Shown here: positions 10,276-21,366 of the stretch, in pieces
Layout of the letters: every line of letters begins with the position of its first letter
Position numbering within the stretch: position 1 is the stretch's first letter
NCBI GenBank assembly: GCA_012274445.1
Contig: JAAROD010000049.1
Span: forward strand, 868,001 to 932,000
Reading direction: 5' to 3'
Length of the DNA stretch: 64,000 nucleotides
From: Sclerotiophoma versabilis
Taxonomy: Eukaryota; Ascomycota; Dothideomycetes; Pleosporales; Didymellaceae
Made by a program: the position numbers and the translations under genes
The notes under the pieces: model-generated
The model's input: only the letters and a program-made list of their open reading frames with translations
Databases searched by the model: none
Told to the model about the DNA's origin: nothing

Positions 10276-12080
10276 ATGTCGAACCACCCGGCGCTGCCCG
10301 AGTCAGCATACTCCGCCCTCGGGCTGCCCCCCAGTGTTGTGAGGATCCTGATGAACCCCAAGCCACCAACACCGACCACCGCAGCGCCCGAGCTGCACCA
10401 GAACGCAACCGACTTTTCCGAGCGTCTACCGGAGAATGAAACCCACATAATGCTGTATGCAGAGCTGCTGCTGCATATCCGCACTATCACACTTTTCGCG
10501 ACTCTGAAGAGCCACCATGCGAGGGAGACCAAGGCGCGACTCGATGCAGACGGGAACTTGATCACAGTGTCACATGAGGGGTACAAGGCGACTATACGGC
10601 TTCCGATCAAGGTCGACGGGAAAGGCGATGCGGCGCTGGAATTGCCTGCGCAGCCGCCAAGTAAAGAGTTGACGCTGCGGTTGCAGATGGAGGAGCAGGA
10701 TGACAGCGATATGCTGGGGTTGATGGCTGAGTCGCGCAAGGCAAATATTGTACCTTGGGATGGTGTGGCGCTGAGTAATCAAGAGGGCGTCGAGGCCAGG
10801 TGTAGGAATTGTGAGGGTGTGGTGCTTGAGAGGGAGGTAGTAAGAGAGTGGAAGGATCTCCCGAACGAAAACTGGGCGGAAATGATGGACTTTTGGCATT
10901 GTCACAAGCCGGATGAGCATCACCTGCATGATCACACACATGAGGTTGGAGGGCAGAAGGCATACGCTGCGGGGAATCGCTTAAAGGCAGCAGAGGGCGT
11001 AGGTTTCGTCGATCTCACGGGCTTTTTGCTTAAAGAACAGGACTGTGAGGGCGCAAAGGTAAGAAGACTTTCTTGTATTCCATGTTCTGGTTCGGAACGC
11101 GCTTTTGGGCGCAAAGAAGGCAGACTCGCCAATACCCGTGGCATTCTTGTCGATACAATCGCCCCAGATTGATGGGCTCAACAGATACCCTCAGCGCTGG
11201 ACGGATCCTCTTCCTTTGGTCGATGGGTCGCCGGCGCTGCTGGGTGAGCAGTCTGACGTTTCACTGTCCTTATGCCCTGAGATTCTTGGGATTGGCAGGA
11301 TGGTCCTAGACTACATCGTTCTACGTCGCTTTCTCCCTGGATCCACCATGTGCTGACATAGTATAGGTTGTCCCTGATGAAGAGCGAGCGGATGCAGCAG
11401 TCATGTGCAAACACTGCGGGTACACACTCGGCAAACAAGACACAGCAGCAGACGGCTGGCGGATATGGAAATGGTGCCTCAGCATTTCCTCCGGGCCAGC
11501 CCCGTCACCATCATACAACACCTACAGCGTCCAGAAATGGATATCTGCACGACTCCTGTACCTGATCGAGAACGTTGGCGTCCGCAAATTCCACATCCAT
11601 CCTCCACCGTCTCCTTCAGCACCAACGCCAGCATCCACGCCACCGTCTTCAACGCCTTCCATTCTCGTCTGGGTCTTCACTCCAGACCTCATGTTTTCGT
11701 CCTCGATTCCACGCCCGCACCGCACCGACCCGACCAGGGCCATCAAATGCTTTTTCAAGAAGCAGACATGGGCGCCGCTGCAGCCTGGCGAGCCAGAGAG
11801 CGCAACAATCGAGGATGTGGAGTTTCCAAGGGAGTTGTATGACGAGCTGGAGAAGAGCCTGGATGAGAGCCAGGATGTGCTGCCGGTGACGGCGAGGAAG
11901 TTTCAGGAGTGGGACGTAGGGCTGTTGGAGAGATTTGATGTCGGTGAGGAGGTACTTGGAGAGCAGGACGGGGCAGGAGAGGGAGGGGAGGGGATGGAGG
12001 GGCTCGATCTAGGCAAGGATACAGATGAGAGGAGAGGCAGAGAGTTAAGGCGGTCGTTGTCACAAGAGTCTCTCGACTGA
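10276..12080 (+). CDS. HECT-like E2-binding E3 ubiquitin ligase (UBE3D family)
   Basis: Exons 10276-11058 and 11367-12080 give 498 residues if one long intron of 308 bases is removed. The family has a HECT-like, E2-binding domain and can accept ubiquitin on a Cys. Recognisable parts: YAELLLHIRTITLFATLKS, a zinc-ligand pair CRNCEGVVLE, WHCHKPDEHHLHDHTHE (Cys-His rich) and VMCKHCGYTLGKQD followed by GWRIWKWCLS. The intron runs from GTAAGA to GTATAG with CTGAC before it, and the join GAK/VVPDEERADAAV keeps frame. A second hydrophilic linker and an acidic C-terminus (EVLGEQDGAGEGG) follow. The 10276 ATG is preceded 7 bases upstream by an out-of-frame ATG. The first 25 residues and the intron are the uncertain parts. 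Confidence 0.72.
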
Positions 12081-12363
12081 GGGTCGTGTACGCAATGAGG
12101 GCCTGCGGTGAGTACGCAAATATACCAAGAATACCACAAGATACTAGACAGGTGCGCGCATTTGAGGCATTCCCACATGACATAATCCCAAACACGTAAT
12201 ACTGAACGCGTGGGACTGAAAAGTGTATGATCAAATGAAGGCAAGTTGATGATATGGCAGAGGCGGGGCAGCTCCCGTTCGGCGCTAACGCCACGCCAAA
12301 TTCGCCAAATTTTGATATTGTCGAAATCGAACGACGAGTCGACCCCACACTCAAGCAACCAAC

Positions 12364-14208
12364 ATGGCGCCCACATCACTCTTGGACCTCGTGTCCGCGC
12401 TCCCCGCCACCGAGGGCTGGGGCCCGTCGGTCTCTGAGGAGACGATGCTCGACGGCGTGCCCTTTGCGCCTTACTCCAAGGCCGACAAGCTGGGTCGCAT
12501 GGCCGACTGGACAGACGGCAAGGACCGCGACAGGGGCGGTCGCCAGCAGTACGGCAACCGCAACTACAGAGGTAGGCACGCAGAAAACGCGGGAGAGTCA
12601 GGGCTCGCAGGACCTCGGGCTAACAGCAGCTGCAGATGCGCAGGTATACGGCGCCAACGCAGCCGCAAACCCCTTCGCCGTCCAGGTTGCCGAGGAGGAG
12701 GCCACTTTCTCCGTTGTCGACAACACACGCACATCAGCCCGCACACGCGGATTCGGGAGAGGCGGCGGCACAGTCTTCCGTGGACGCGGAGGAGCACGAG
12801 GCGGACAGGCACAGCGCGGCGGGCGGGGCACCTTCCAGCGCGTTGGTGGCCGTGGCGGACAGGGAGGCTACGACAGCCGCGGAGGCCGTGGTGGTGGCCG
12901 CGGTGGACGCCGCTTTGGCTGGAGGGACGACAAGCCCCAGCGCAACCGCGACCCGTCCGTCCAGGTCAAGCCCGACTGGCTCGTCCAGGAGGAGATTGAC
13001 TTCTCGCGTCTCGCCAAGCTCAACCTCGACACCGGCGAGGGCGAGGATCTCGACAACTACGGCTTCCTGTACTACTACGACCGCAGCTACGACAAGCAGC
13101 CCGGCGCGAAGACGTCGGAACGCAAGCTCAACGTCCTCGAGCGCGCCGCCTACAACGTCACCACCTCCAGCGACCCCATCCTGCAGGAACTCGCCGAGAA
13201 GGACGAGGCGACCGTCTTCGCCACCGACAACGTGCTCTCCATGCTTATGTGTGCCACCAAGTCCGTCTACTCGTGGGATCTGGTCTTCACAAAGAGGGGC
13301 AACCAGGTCTTCATCGACAAGCGCGACCAGTCCAGCTTGGACATGGTCACCGTCAACGAAAACGCTGCGGATGCGCCGCTCGAGATCTCCGAGGGCAACA
13401 AGGACTCGATTAACAGCCCTGGCGCGCTCATGCTCGAGGCCACCCACATCAACAACGTCTTCCCTCTGCAGGTCGTTCAAGAGTCGGAGACCCAGAAGGT
13501 CAACATGGCTCACGAGCACCCCTTCTACAACGGGGAAGTTGAGAGCGATCCCCCTGCCTCCAAGGCGTACAGGTACCGCCGCTTCGACCTCTCGCTCGAG
13601 AGGGATGAGGAGCCTCTGCACCTGATCGTCCGAACTGAGCTCGATGCCGTTGTTAAGAACAACATCAACGGCGAGGACCAGTTCTTGACCATTAAGGCGC
13701 TTAACGAGTTCGACAACAAGGCCCAGGGTGCCGGTGGTGCTCTTGACTGGAGGTCGAAGCTGGCCAGTCAGCGTGGTGCCGTTCTCGCTACTGAGATGAA
13801 GAACAACTCCTGCAAGCTGGCTCGCTGGGCCGTCCAGTCTATCCTTGCTAAGGCTGACACCATGAAGCTTGGGTACGTATTCCCAGAAGATCACACATCA
13901 TGACCAGAATGCTAACATATGATAGTTTTGTATCCCGTATCAACCCCAAGAACAACAATGACCACGTCATCCTCGGCGTGCTCACCAACAAGCCTCGCGA
14001 ATTCGCTGCCCAGATGGCGCTCAACCTCAACAACGGTTGGGGTATTGTGCGCACAATCGTCGACATGGTCCTGCGTATGGATGAGGGCAAATACGTCCTT
14101 GTCAAGGATCCTAACAAGCCTGTCCTGCGCCTTTACAGCGTGCCTATGCACACATTTGAGGAGGAGGAGGAGGTTGAGCTGGCTCAGGTCGAAGAGGATG
14201 ACGAGTAG
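12364..14208 (+). CDS. Translation initiation factor eIF3 subunit d
   Basis: Exons 12364-12571, 12636-13872, 13926-14208; introns of 64 and 53 bases; 575 residues. eIF3d is the cap-binding subunit attached to the edge of eIF3 through eIF3e. The start MAPTSLLDLVSALPATEGWG is typical. An RGG-rich stretch at about residues 115-175 (GRGGGTVFRGRGGARGG and so on) is the RNA-binding N-terminal region. The cap-binding core follows: LYYYDRSYDKQ, FATDNVLSMLMCATKSVYSW, KLARWAVQSILAKAD, FVSRINPKNNNDHVILGV. The C-terminus is acidic (EEEEEVELAQVEEDDE). GC-rich, strongly codon-biased, as expected for a highly expressed gene; this bias produces long empty frames in other readings. Budding yeast lacks this subunit. 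Confidence 0.96.
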
Positions 14209-16438
14209 AGAATGCTGGTGCGTGTATAGTTCGTGATGATACCATGTTAATGGCTCGCATGATTTGAGGGTTGATAGACAAAATATGAGAATTGATGGAA
14301 CCACAGTCTACCGTTCACCGCTACTAAGCATGATCAGATGTGAGCCGCATTGTTATCCGAATCGTTTTCCAGAAGCAGCAAAGCAACACACGACAGGGCA
14401 AACGCCCCCTTTCCACACATGAAGCTACTGGCGCCACAATCTCTATCTATGCAGAGAATGGGAGGTTACTGGAAGCCTCGTGCCGTGTTCTTTGTGTCAT
14501 CTCACCAATCACGCACACCTACTGCTGCACTGACCGAGGCCAAGATCCTTCTGTTTCCACTACCTTTCACGCAAGCGACGAAGACTAGTGTAGTGATCAG
14601 GCCAGTGGCTACTGTAACCGACCCTGCAATGCCACCCTTCGCTGCTTGGAATCACTAACGCCGTGCTTACACGCATGCAGTGGACGGCTTTTCGAAAACA
14701 GCAGTGGTCAATCAGCTAAGTTTACAGTGACGACTTCGTCCCTCCTTCGCCACTGGGTGATCAGCAGAACTCACTATGCCAGCGGTCCGTTCCGTAACTG
14801 AGGATGATCTTTAGGAAGGCCCAAGTAATGTGCAATATCAGAATCAGTTCTTGTCCCATCAGTCCACTGTCACCTTTCCAGTTCCTATAAACCGTTGGCT
14901 TGTATTCCATACCATCTCGTCGGCACTCCTGCCCTGCGATTAGGCGAATCTCACTCTGCGGAATGATGTCAAGGCTTCACATAACTTGCAGGGCACTAAC
15001 GATGCCGTGGTTGCGTGGGCAAAAGGAAAAAAGCAGCAGAGGTATCTACTCGATGCGAGACCTCTTGGTTGCATCGGCGTGGCAAGCGGCACTGACTCGA
15101 GGTTGTCAAGATAAGGCGTCCTGCCACAAGGTGCGGTTGACGGAAGAACACGTTTATTCTTCTGCAGGCAGGTGCGTCTGTCGTGCGGCCGTGCCTGCGT
15201 CTCTTTGTCGTGCAGCACGTGGCGGCTACTCTTCCGGTAACGGTAACCAAGCAGACACACTCCGGAGGATGCGTATTCAGAATGGTAAATATATATTCTG
15301 TTGGGACGGAGCACTCCCTCTTTCACCATCCTCAGGAGCCCAATCCATTGGTCACAAGTCTCCGAGAAGTCTTCCAGAAGCCGACTCTGCACATGCGCTT
15401 GACTCGGCCTACAGTAACCTTAGTGGTTCAGGTCCCCCCAAGCGGCTTACACCAGCCATCCGTGCGTCCTCTTTGCCGTTCACTCCACTCTCAACAACCA
15501 CACCATCGGTGAGCTTCCTGTGTAGATTGAGGGTGTGCCCCTGAGTATGTCACCTACCAATGGCTACCAAGAGTCATTTGCCATCCACGGCTCGCTCTGA
15601 AACGGGATGGCGAGGTGTGCGCACAGTGACCGCGAGCATGTGTTGATCATCGAACATCGGTTGAGAACTGTTTGAAGTCGCAGTCTGCAACACGTCCTGT
15701 CAGGTACACCTAGCTCTTGTGCGAACCAAGGGTCGACCATACCCTGAGTCCGTCCTTTCAGTCTATATGTTCACGAGCTTGAGACATGAACCACTGTTAC
15801 TTCAACCTCGACTGCGTCTTGCTACTCTCACTCGCTGCATGCGGCTGTGGGACATGACGCTAGCAGCATCCGCTACTCCACGCGGCTCATTCGCGTAAGC
15901 GCCAAAGGAAGGCCCGATTCTCAGATTCCGCCTCCACAGTGACCCAATAAGTTCCGGGGGATGCCGCAAGTGGCGGCGCGAGAATTTCGATTTGTCTCAC
16001 GCAGGGCACGATGAATTCTCAGGGTCGCATTTCTTCATTTCAGCTTGAGGGGCCACTCCGTAAGCCTTGCGAGTCAGCTTGCAACAAATCCGCGGTGTAC
16101 CCCAGAGAGTCGCTATCAACGAACTGTCACCCGCGACTACAGAGACGCCAGTATCTCTAGTGCTCACCGAAGGTTTACCAGCTACGGGTCCCTTGTTCAC
16201 TCACCGCGGTTAACATCGCGGTTAACTTGGCGGGTCCCGGCACCTCCTCGCGTTCTTGTGATCCCAAGTTTTCTTATCCTTGTATCAATCATCAGCCTTG
16301 TTTCACAACTCCAGCGGTGGCTTGTCATTGAGCTAGATTTAACGATCGACCGGCCTCTCCATGAACTGTCACTCGTCTTGATTGCCTCCACACATTGCTA
16401 CTTTTTACAGTCTCGGCTCTTGAGCCGCGACATCGTGT
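14209..16438. other. Long gene-poor interval
   Basis: 2.2 kb without a frame I can recognise. Frames at 14900-15544 and 16045-16545 have no domain, no codon bias and no splice signals that extend them. Near the right end CGCGGTTAAC occurs twice, at 16205-16214 and 16217-16226, about 215 bases before the rhodopsin-domain gene. I saw no terminal inverted repeats or transposase remains. Confidence 0.45.
16205..16226. repeat. Tandem 10-mer CGCGGTTAAC, 12-base period
   Basis: Two exact copies of CGCGGTTAAC separated by AT. The 12-base spacing places both on nearly the same DNA face. The site lies upstream of the rhodopsin-domain gene and could be a paired regulator site; this is inference. Confidence 0.5.
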
Positions 16439-17780
16439 ATGATGTCATTACTTCAACCAGAGGCATGTTCCTTGTCCTGTTTGCAACCATCAAAACTAAC
16501 GATAACAATAGGCTGGTATCTTCTATGGTGTGTGCTGGTTCGTAGTGATTGTACGATTAATATCTCGACGTCTCCATCGTGGAGCATGGAAGCGTCTGCA
16601 ATGGGACGATTACCTGATTGTCTGCGCTATGGTATGGCAATTAGAACATGTTACCCAGGCATCTGCTAAGTTAGACTCCAGCTGACTGACACTGTCCTGC
16701 TCGTTTGCATGTCGAAAGTGGTCACCACTTCATCCAATCTCATTCCGCCTGATGAGGATGTTTCGCAATATTCTCAAGCCGAGATCGACTCTCGAATCCT
16801 TGGATCCAAATACGTCCTGGTGGTAGAGCAGATGCAAATCACCACTATCTGGCTGGTGAAAGCGTGTCTGCTTATCATGTACTTCCGTATGACCGCCGTA
16901 CTACCGCAAAGGAAACTGGTCATTGCCACCTCTATATACGTTGCTATTACATTCGTAGTCATGGAGATACTCTACTTTGGCGTATGGTGCCGTCCGTTCA
17001 ACCAATACTTCGCTGTCCCTCCAAACTCAAGTAAGCTCATTTACTCCCTCCGCAAGCCTATATTAACAAGCCCAGCACAATGCTCTGCCGCAACGAATCA
17101 TTTGATCACCAATGCAGTCTTCAACATCAGCTCAGACCTGATCATTCTTAGCATACCGATGCCACTTCTTTTCAGAGTCCGCTTGCCAATGAAGAATAAG
17201 CTGATCTTGATTGGCATATTCCTAATTGGACTTTTCACCGTCAGTTCACCACTCTTTCGTCGGAATACGCTAACCAAACTAGGTCGTTGCTGCTGTACTA
17301 AACAAGTATTACTCCTTCTCAAATCCCTTCGGGAACGACTGGGTATTATGGTACCTTAGGGAGTCGTACACCGCTCTGCTATGTGCAAACCTGCCCCTCA
17401 CGTACCCCCTTATCCAACGGGTTTTCAAGTTGCGCAACTGGAACTCTTACTCAGGCGAGACTCACTCGATACAAGCGACCGGAACGAACACATTCGGCAC
17501 CGTCAGAAGTCACAGCCATTGGGTGAGTAAAAACAAATCTCGGTCAAAGTCGAAACACTTCCGCGATGGTTTACAATCTGCCGAGAGTCGGGAAAACATC
17601 AACGACCCATTCCGAAATCCAAGTGCATATGACGGGCCCCAATTCATCACCAGTGCGATCGAAATGGATGGTGTGAAGACGTACGAAAAGTCCTTGACCG
17701 ATTTGAGTATAGACAGTCCGACGAGTTGGCGAACAGAACAAGATCGCAAGAAGGACTTCAACTATAACGCCCCGGCATGA
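16439..17780 (+). CDS. Seven-helix rhodopsin-domain membrane protein (PTH11-like/SAT4 group)
   Basis: Five predicted exons: 16439-16462, 16512-16631, 16682-17030, 17076-17239, 17283-17780; 384 residues. Fungal rhodopsin-domain family, many members of which are putative plasma-membrane receptors. Diagnostic stretches: AGIFYGVCWFVVIVRLISRR, then WDDYLIVCAM (first loop), EQMQITTIWLVKACLLIMYF, ILYFGVWCRPFNQYFAVPP, QCSAATNHLITNAVFNISSD and LNKYYSFSNPFGNDWVLWY ahead of ESYTALLCANLPLTYPL. All internal joins keep frame. The cytosolic C-terminal tail is polar, about 115 residues. The first intron (16463-16511) would begin GC, not GT (donor GAG/GCATGT), giving MMSLLQPE-AGIFYG; if wrong, the first exon lies elsewhere. 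Ligand unknown. Confidence 0.75.
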
Positions 17781-18307
17781 AATAATGGCCCAAAGCAATA
17801 AATTTTCGGATCATATTCAGCAGCCCACTTGCAGCGTTTCCCAGAGCGACTACAGAACATACGCTGAACTCCTATTGCAGTTTCCCCAAGCGATTTGTAC
17901 CCATCAATGCCTCAGAATATCTCCCGAACGAAGCTGATGGTTTCATGTGCTCTTCCTCGAAGATGTATGCTATTTTCCCTTACGCGCCAAACGGATGTTG
18001 TGACGAGATCATGCCTTAGAGATCAAGCTTGTTGGTACGATCCATTGTCAGAGAGACATCCAGCCCTACTAGCATGTCATCTCGCTTACGATATTGTTTT
18101 AGCTGAAGAATTCGATACATTCGCGACCTGTGACGCGTAGGTGTCGCGTGTGCTTGAGTACCTAGATGGTCGTACCGAAACGATAACGAGCCATCAAGGT
18201 GCATGGAGCAATGACCTACATCACTAAATGTCAGCGCAGCCTCGGAATTCCACTTCAAACAGCTTCGAAGCAATCGATACTCCTTTTCCTTTACAACGGT
18301 TGCTACG
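17781..18307. other. Intergenic
   Basis: 527 bases between two rightward genes; no gene or strong motif seen. Confidence 0.45.
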
Positions 18308-20029
18308 ATGCATGTCCACGATGTTGTTATTATCGGAGCCGGTCCTGCTGGGCTTGCCGCTGCTTCACGACTACGAGAACATACGCCCTCCGCAACCTTC
18401 ACCGATGATGAACATCAACGATACCACTGGATACGGAAGCATGGCCGTAAAATGAACGTCAAAAACTACAAGACCAACCAAGACTCACTAGCGACATCGC
18501 GACCTGCGTCCAAGACATCCGAATGCGGTTGCAACTGCGACACAGCAGCCAAGGACGATTCTGTAGACATGCTCGTCCTTGATGCAGATGGTGCGGATTG
18601 GATGAGCAAGTGGAACAGGTTGTTCAAGACCTTCGGTATCAACTACCTACGCAGCCCAATGTTCTTCCAGGTCGACCCTGCAGATCGAGATGCACTGCTC
18701 GGTTACGCATACGAAAAGGGACGAGAAAAGGAGTTACAAGCCCTTCCGGGCTGTGCAGGCAAAGAGATCAGCAAGCACAGGAAGAAGAAGAAGTTGAACT
18801 CTAGAGGCAGGTTCCCGGGATCAGGGCCAGATGTTGATGAGCGGGATCGGAAAGACTACTTCACCCCAAGCACGAACTTATTCACATCACATTGCGAAGA
18901 AGTCATTCGAAGATATGGTTTGGGGCCGGATATGCTTCGGCAGGAGCGCGTAGTGGATATTCGCTATGAGGAAGCAAGTAGCTTTGGTGACGCTGAACAT
19001 GACAGTGTCATCTCAGATAATGCGTCAAATGAAGACAGGAAGATCTTCTGCATTAAAACCGATCAAGCTGTTCGCTACGCCAACATCGTCATATTGGCTG
19101 TCGGGCCTGGAAATGCTCCATCGATACCCTCCGTCCCAGGTCTACCAACACCAGGTCCTCACGAAGGCTACATACATGCTATGCAAATCAAGCAGTTCCC
19201 GCCACCACATGTTGCTGCTCGGAACAAAGCTCGGCGCTTGACGAACATGATCATCGTTGGTGGCGGCCTTACAAGCGTACAGCTGGCCGACCTTGCCATC
19301 AAACGCGGTGTGAACAAGGTACACCTGCTCATGCGGGGGCCGCTGAAGGTCAAGTACTTCGACGTGGATCTCGACTGGGTGGGCAAGTTCCGCAACTTCA
19401 ACCAAGCAGCCTTCTGGAGCGCCGACACAGACGAAGAGCGCTTTGAAATGATTACTCAAGCACGTAACGGCGGCAGCATGACACCGCGCTATCGCAAGAT
19501 CCTAGATGCGCATGTTGCGAGCGGCAGGATTGCGCTACACACTCACACCACGCTGTCGTCTGTGTCATGGAGCGAGGAGACGAAGTCATGGTCACACATC
19601 AAGGTCTCAACACATGCCGAGATTCCATCAACCGACTACATCGTTTTCGCGACAGGCATTCAATCCGATATCCGCACAATCCCCTTCCTAAATACCCTCC
19701 GAGACCAACACCCCATTGAGTACGTCGGTGGGCTGCCTTGTCTCAATGACGACCTGATGTGGAACGACCATGTGCCGCTGTTCGTCACGGGCCGACTTGC
19801 AGGCTTGAGGCTCGGCCCTGGAGCACCTAATCTAGTGGGTGCGAGGACTGGCGCGGAGAGAATCGCGTGGAATGTGGAGGACGAACTGAAAAAGCTAGGC
19901 AAGCTGAAGAGAGGACAGGATCGGAGGGACTCGGGGTATGAGGGTAATAGCGCAGATGAAGACTATGAAGAATATGCGAGTGCGAGGGCGAACCGGTTTG
20001 CAGGACTGGTTGGTATGGGAGAAGAGTAA
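18308..20029 (+). CDS. Flavin-dependent monooxygenase-like oxidoreductase
   Basis: Intronless, 573 residues. Starts MHVHDVVIIGAGPAGLAAAS, a Rossmann FAD site (GxGxxG). A second nucleotide site, NMIIVGGGLTSVQLADLAIK, lies near residues 313-332 and should bind NAD(P)H. DYIVFATGIQSDIRTIP near 443 resembles the D-x3-F-ATG motif of flavin-containing and N-hydroxylating monooxygenases. GRLAGLRLGPGAPNLVGAR closes the fold. Between the two sites are a polar insert with CGCNCD near 77-82 and a basic KHRKKKKLNSR stretch. The protein is longer than typical ornithine N5-oxygenases (about 500). No siderophore synthetase or secondary-metabolite gene is nearby, so substrate is unknown. The C-terminal 50 residues are charged and variable. 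Confidence 0.78.
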   Translation: MHVHDVVIIGAGPAGLAAASRLREHTPSATFTDDEHQRYHWIRKHGRKMNVKNYKTNQDSLATSRPASKTSECGCNCDTAAKDDSVDMLVLDADGADWMSKWNRLFKTFGINYLRSPMFFQVDPADRDALLGYAYEKGREKELQALPGCAGKEISKHRKKKKLNSRGRFPGSGPDVDERDRKDYFTPSTNLFTSHCEEVIRRYGLGPDMLRQERVVDIRYEEASSFGDAEHDSVISDNASNEDRKIFCIKTDQAVRYANIVILAVGPGNAPSIPSVPGLPTPGPHEGYIHAMQIKQFPPPHVAARNKARRLTNMIIVGGGLTSVQLADLAIKRGVNKVHLLMRGPLKVKYFDVDLDWVGKFRNFNQAAFWSADTDEERFEMITQARNGGSMTPRYRKILDAHVASGRIALHTHTTLSSVSWSEETKSWSHIKVSTHAEIPSTDYIVFATGIQSDIRTIPFLNTLRDQHPIEYVGGLPCLNDDLMWNDHVPLFVTGRLAGLRLGPGAPNLVGARTGAERIAWNVEDELKKLGKLKRGQDRRDSGYEGNSADEDYEEYASARANRFAGLVGMGEE

Positions 20030-21366
20030 CGAAGGTCCGTGGGAGACGTTGTACCTGTCTGTATACATTCATACTATATTACCGTCAACCGTCGGAGCCA
20101 ATTCATCTTATTGTTAGGCCATGATTGCGTTGCAGGCCCCAACAAGTTGGGATGACGATATAAGTGCTGTTCCGGCCTGTCCACTCATGTGAGTGAACAC
20201 TCCATACCTTTTGGTTGTCTTGGCCTAGTGGGCTGGAGCTGAGTCCTGACACCTATTATCTATGATGACATTCTTACTGCAACTACCATGTCATCATTAG
20301 ACTACAAAACGAAGAGTCGTATGGGGAAGGTCCATCTCCGATACGAAGGGCTAGGCCAGTTGAGCCTCACTCCATCATGAGCTTTACCTGTTTGGGGTTG
20401 TCGTTTCGCACTGCTGTTTTGGACCGAGGTCCAGCCACACATCTTGCCGGAGTACCAACAATACGCTGCATCCGCCAGATGTGCATCACAAACCAAGATC
20501 CCATCTTACCGAATATTTTCAGTCTTAAATCGGATTGAAACAGTGCATTTGCCTACTGGCGAAATAGTAGTCAGATACCAGTAAGAGACGACTAGCGTCT
20601 CTTCGCTCGGCCCTATCCAAGCAACGTACCAGTGGTGGATCAATGGTAAAATACTACTGTACTTTTTTTCGCCATCACTCTGCTTCTCTATCCTCCAGTA
20701 TCTGATCCAGGTCCGATCCTGTGCTACCGTGCGACTGCTGTGTGGTATCTTCTTTGTATTGGGTGGCAAACATTGGATAGAGGCAAGTGGCAGTAGGTTA
20801 GTGACACAAAACATCACCTCTCGTGGAGGTCCATGAAAAGTAGCGTCATGTGGTACCTATCCTCGCCAGGAACTGGAGAAGTGACTGAGCCCCGCCCGGA
20901 CATAGCTCGCTTGCGCCCGGATCGGGACGCTGTCTCCCTCAACAGCTACAGACAGCAAGAAACTCGATTTTTGAAAGATGCATTGGGAAGCATGTATCCT
21001 GTCACTTATGTGCGTGCGCCTCTTCCATTGATCATTCAGGTAGTCACTTTTTTGGGGAGCCCGTAATAGGCAAGCTCGCTTAAATAGATTTCTCCGGTAG
21101 CTAGCAGTTCGCTCCGGGGCTTGAGAAAGCACGTGTGGCGGGCTTGTGCGTCGACGTTGGCTGTGGTCGATGTTCGAGGCCATCTGACTAACCGAGTACA
21201 GTGAGGAAGTCAGACACTATCACGTCATTACACGGTGTCCGCAAGGGGTCTCAGAGTAGGCATATATGGATCAGTCACTTTTCGTCCCACAATATCTTGT
21301 CCAAAGGAAACACAGCTACTAATATCTGTGGAAGTTCCATAAACATCTGCAGCGGAGCGTGTCGCG
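20030..21366. other. Intergenic, 1.3 kb
   Basis: No recognisable frame. Should contain the promoter of the SAM/HMG-box regulator at its right end. No transposon-like repeat seen. Confidence 0.45.

Noticed and set aside
12636..13894. Long frames on both strands over eIF3d (12636-13625 plus, 12734-13894 minus)
   Set aside because: Products of the strong GC-biased codon usage of eIF3d; they carry no domain, and the eIF3d reading is unmistakable.
14340..16438. Possible transposon remains in the gene-poor interval
   Set aside because: No transposase or reverse-transcriptase motifs, no terminal repeats and no target-site duplication could be seen by eye.
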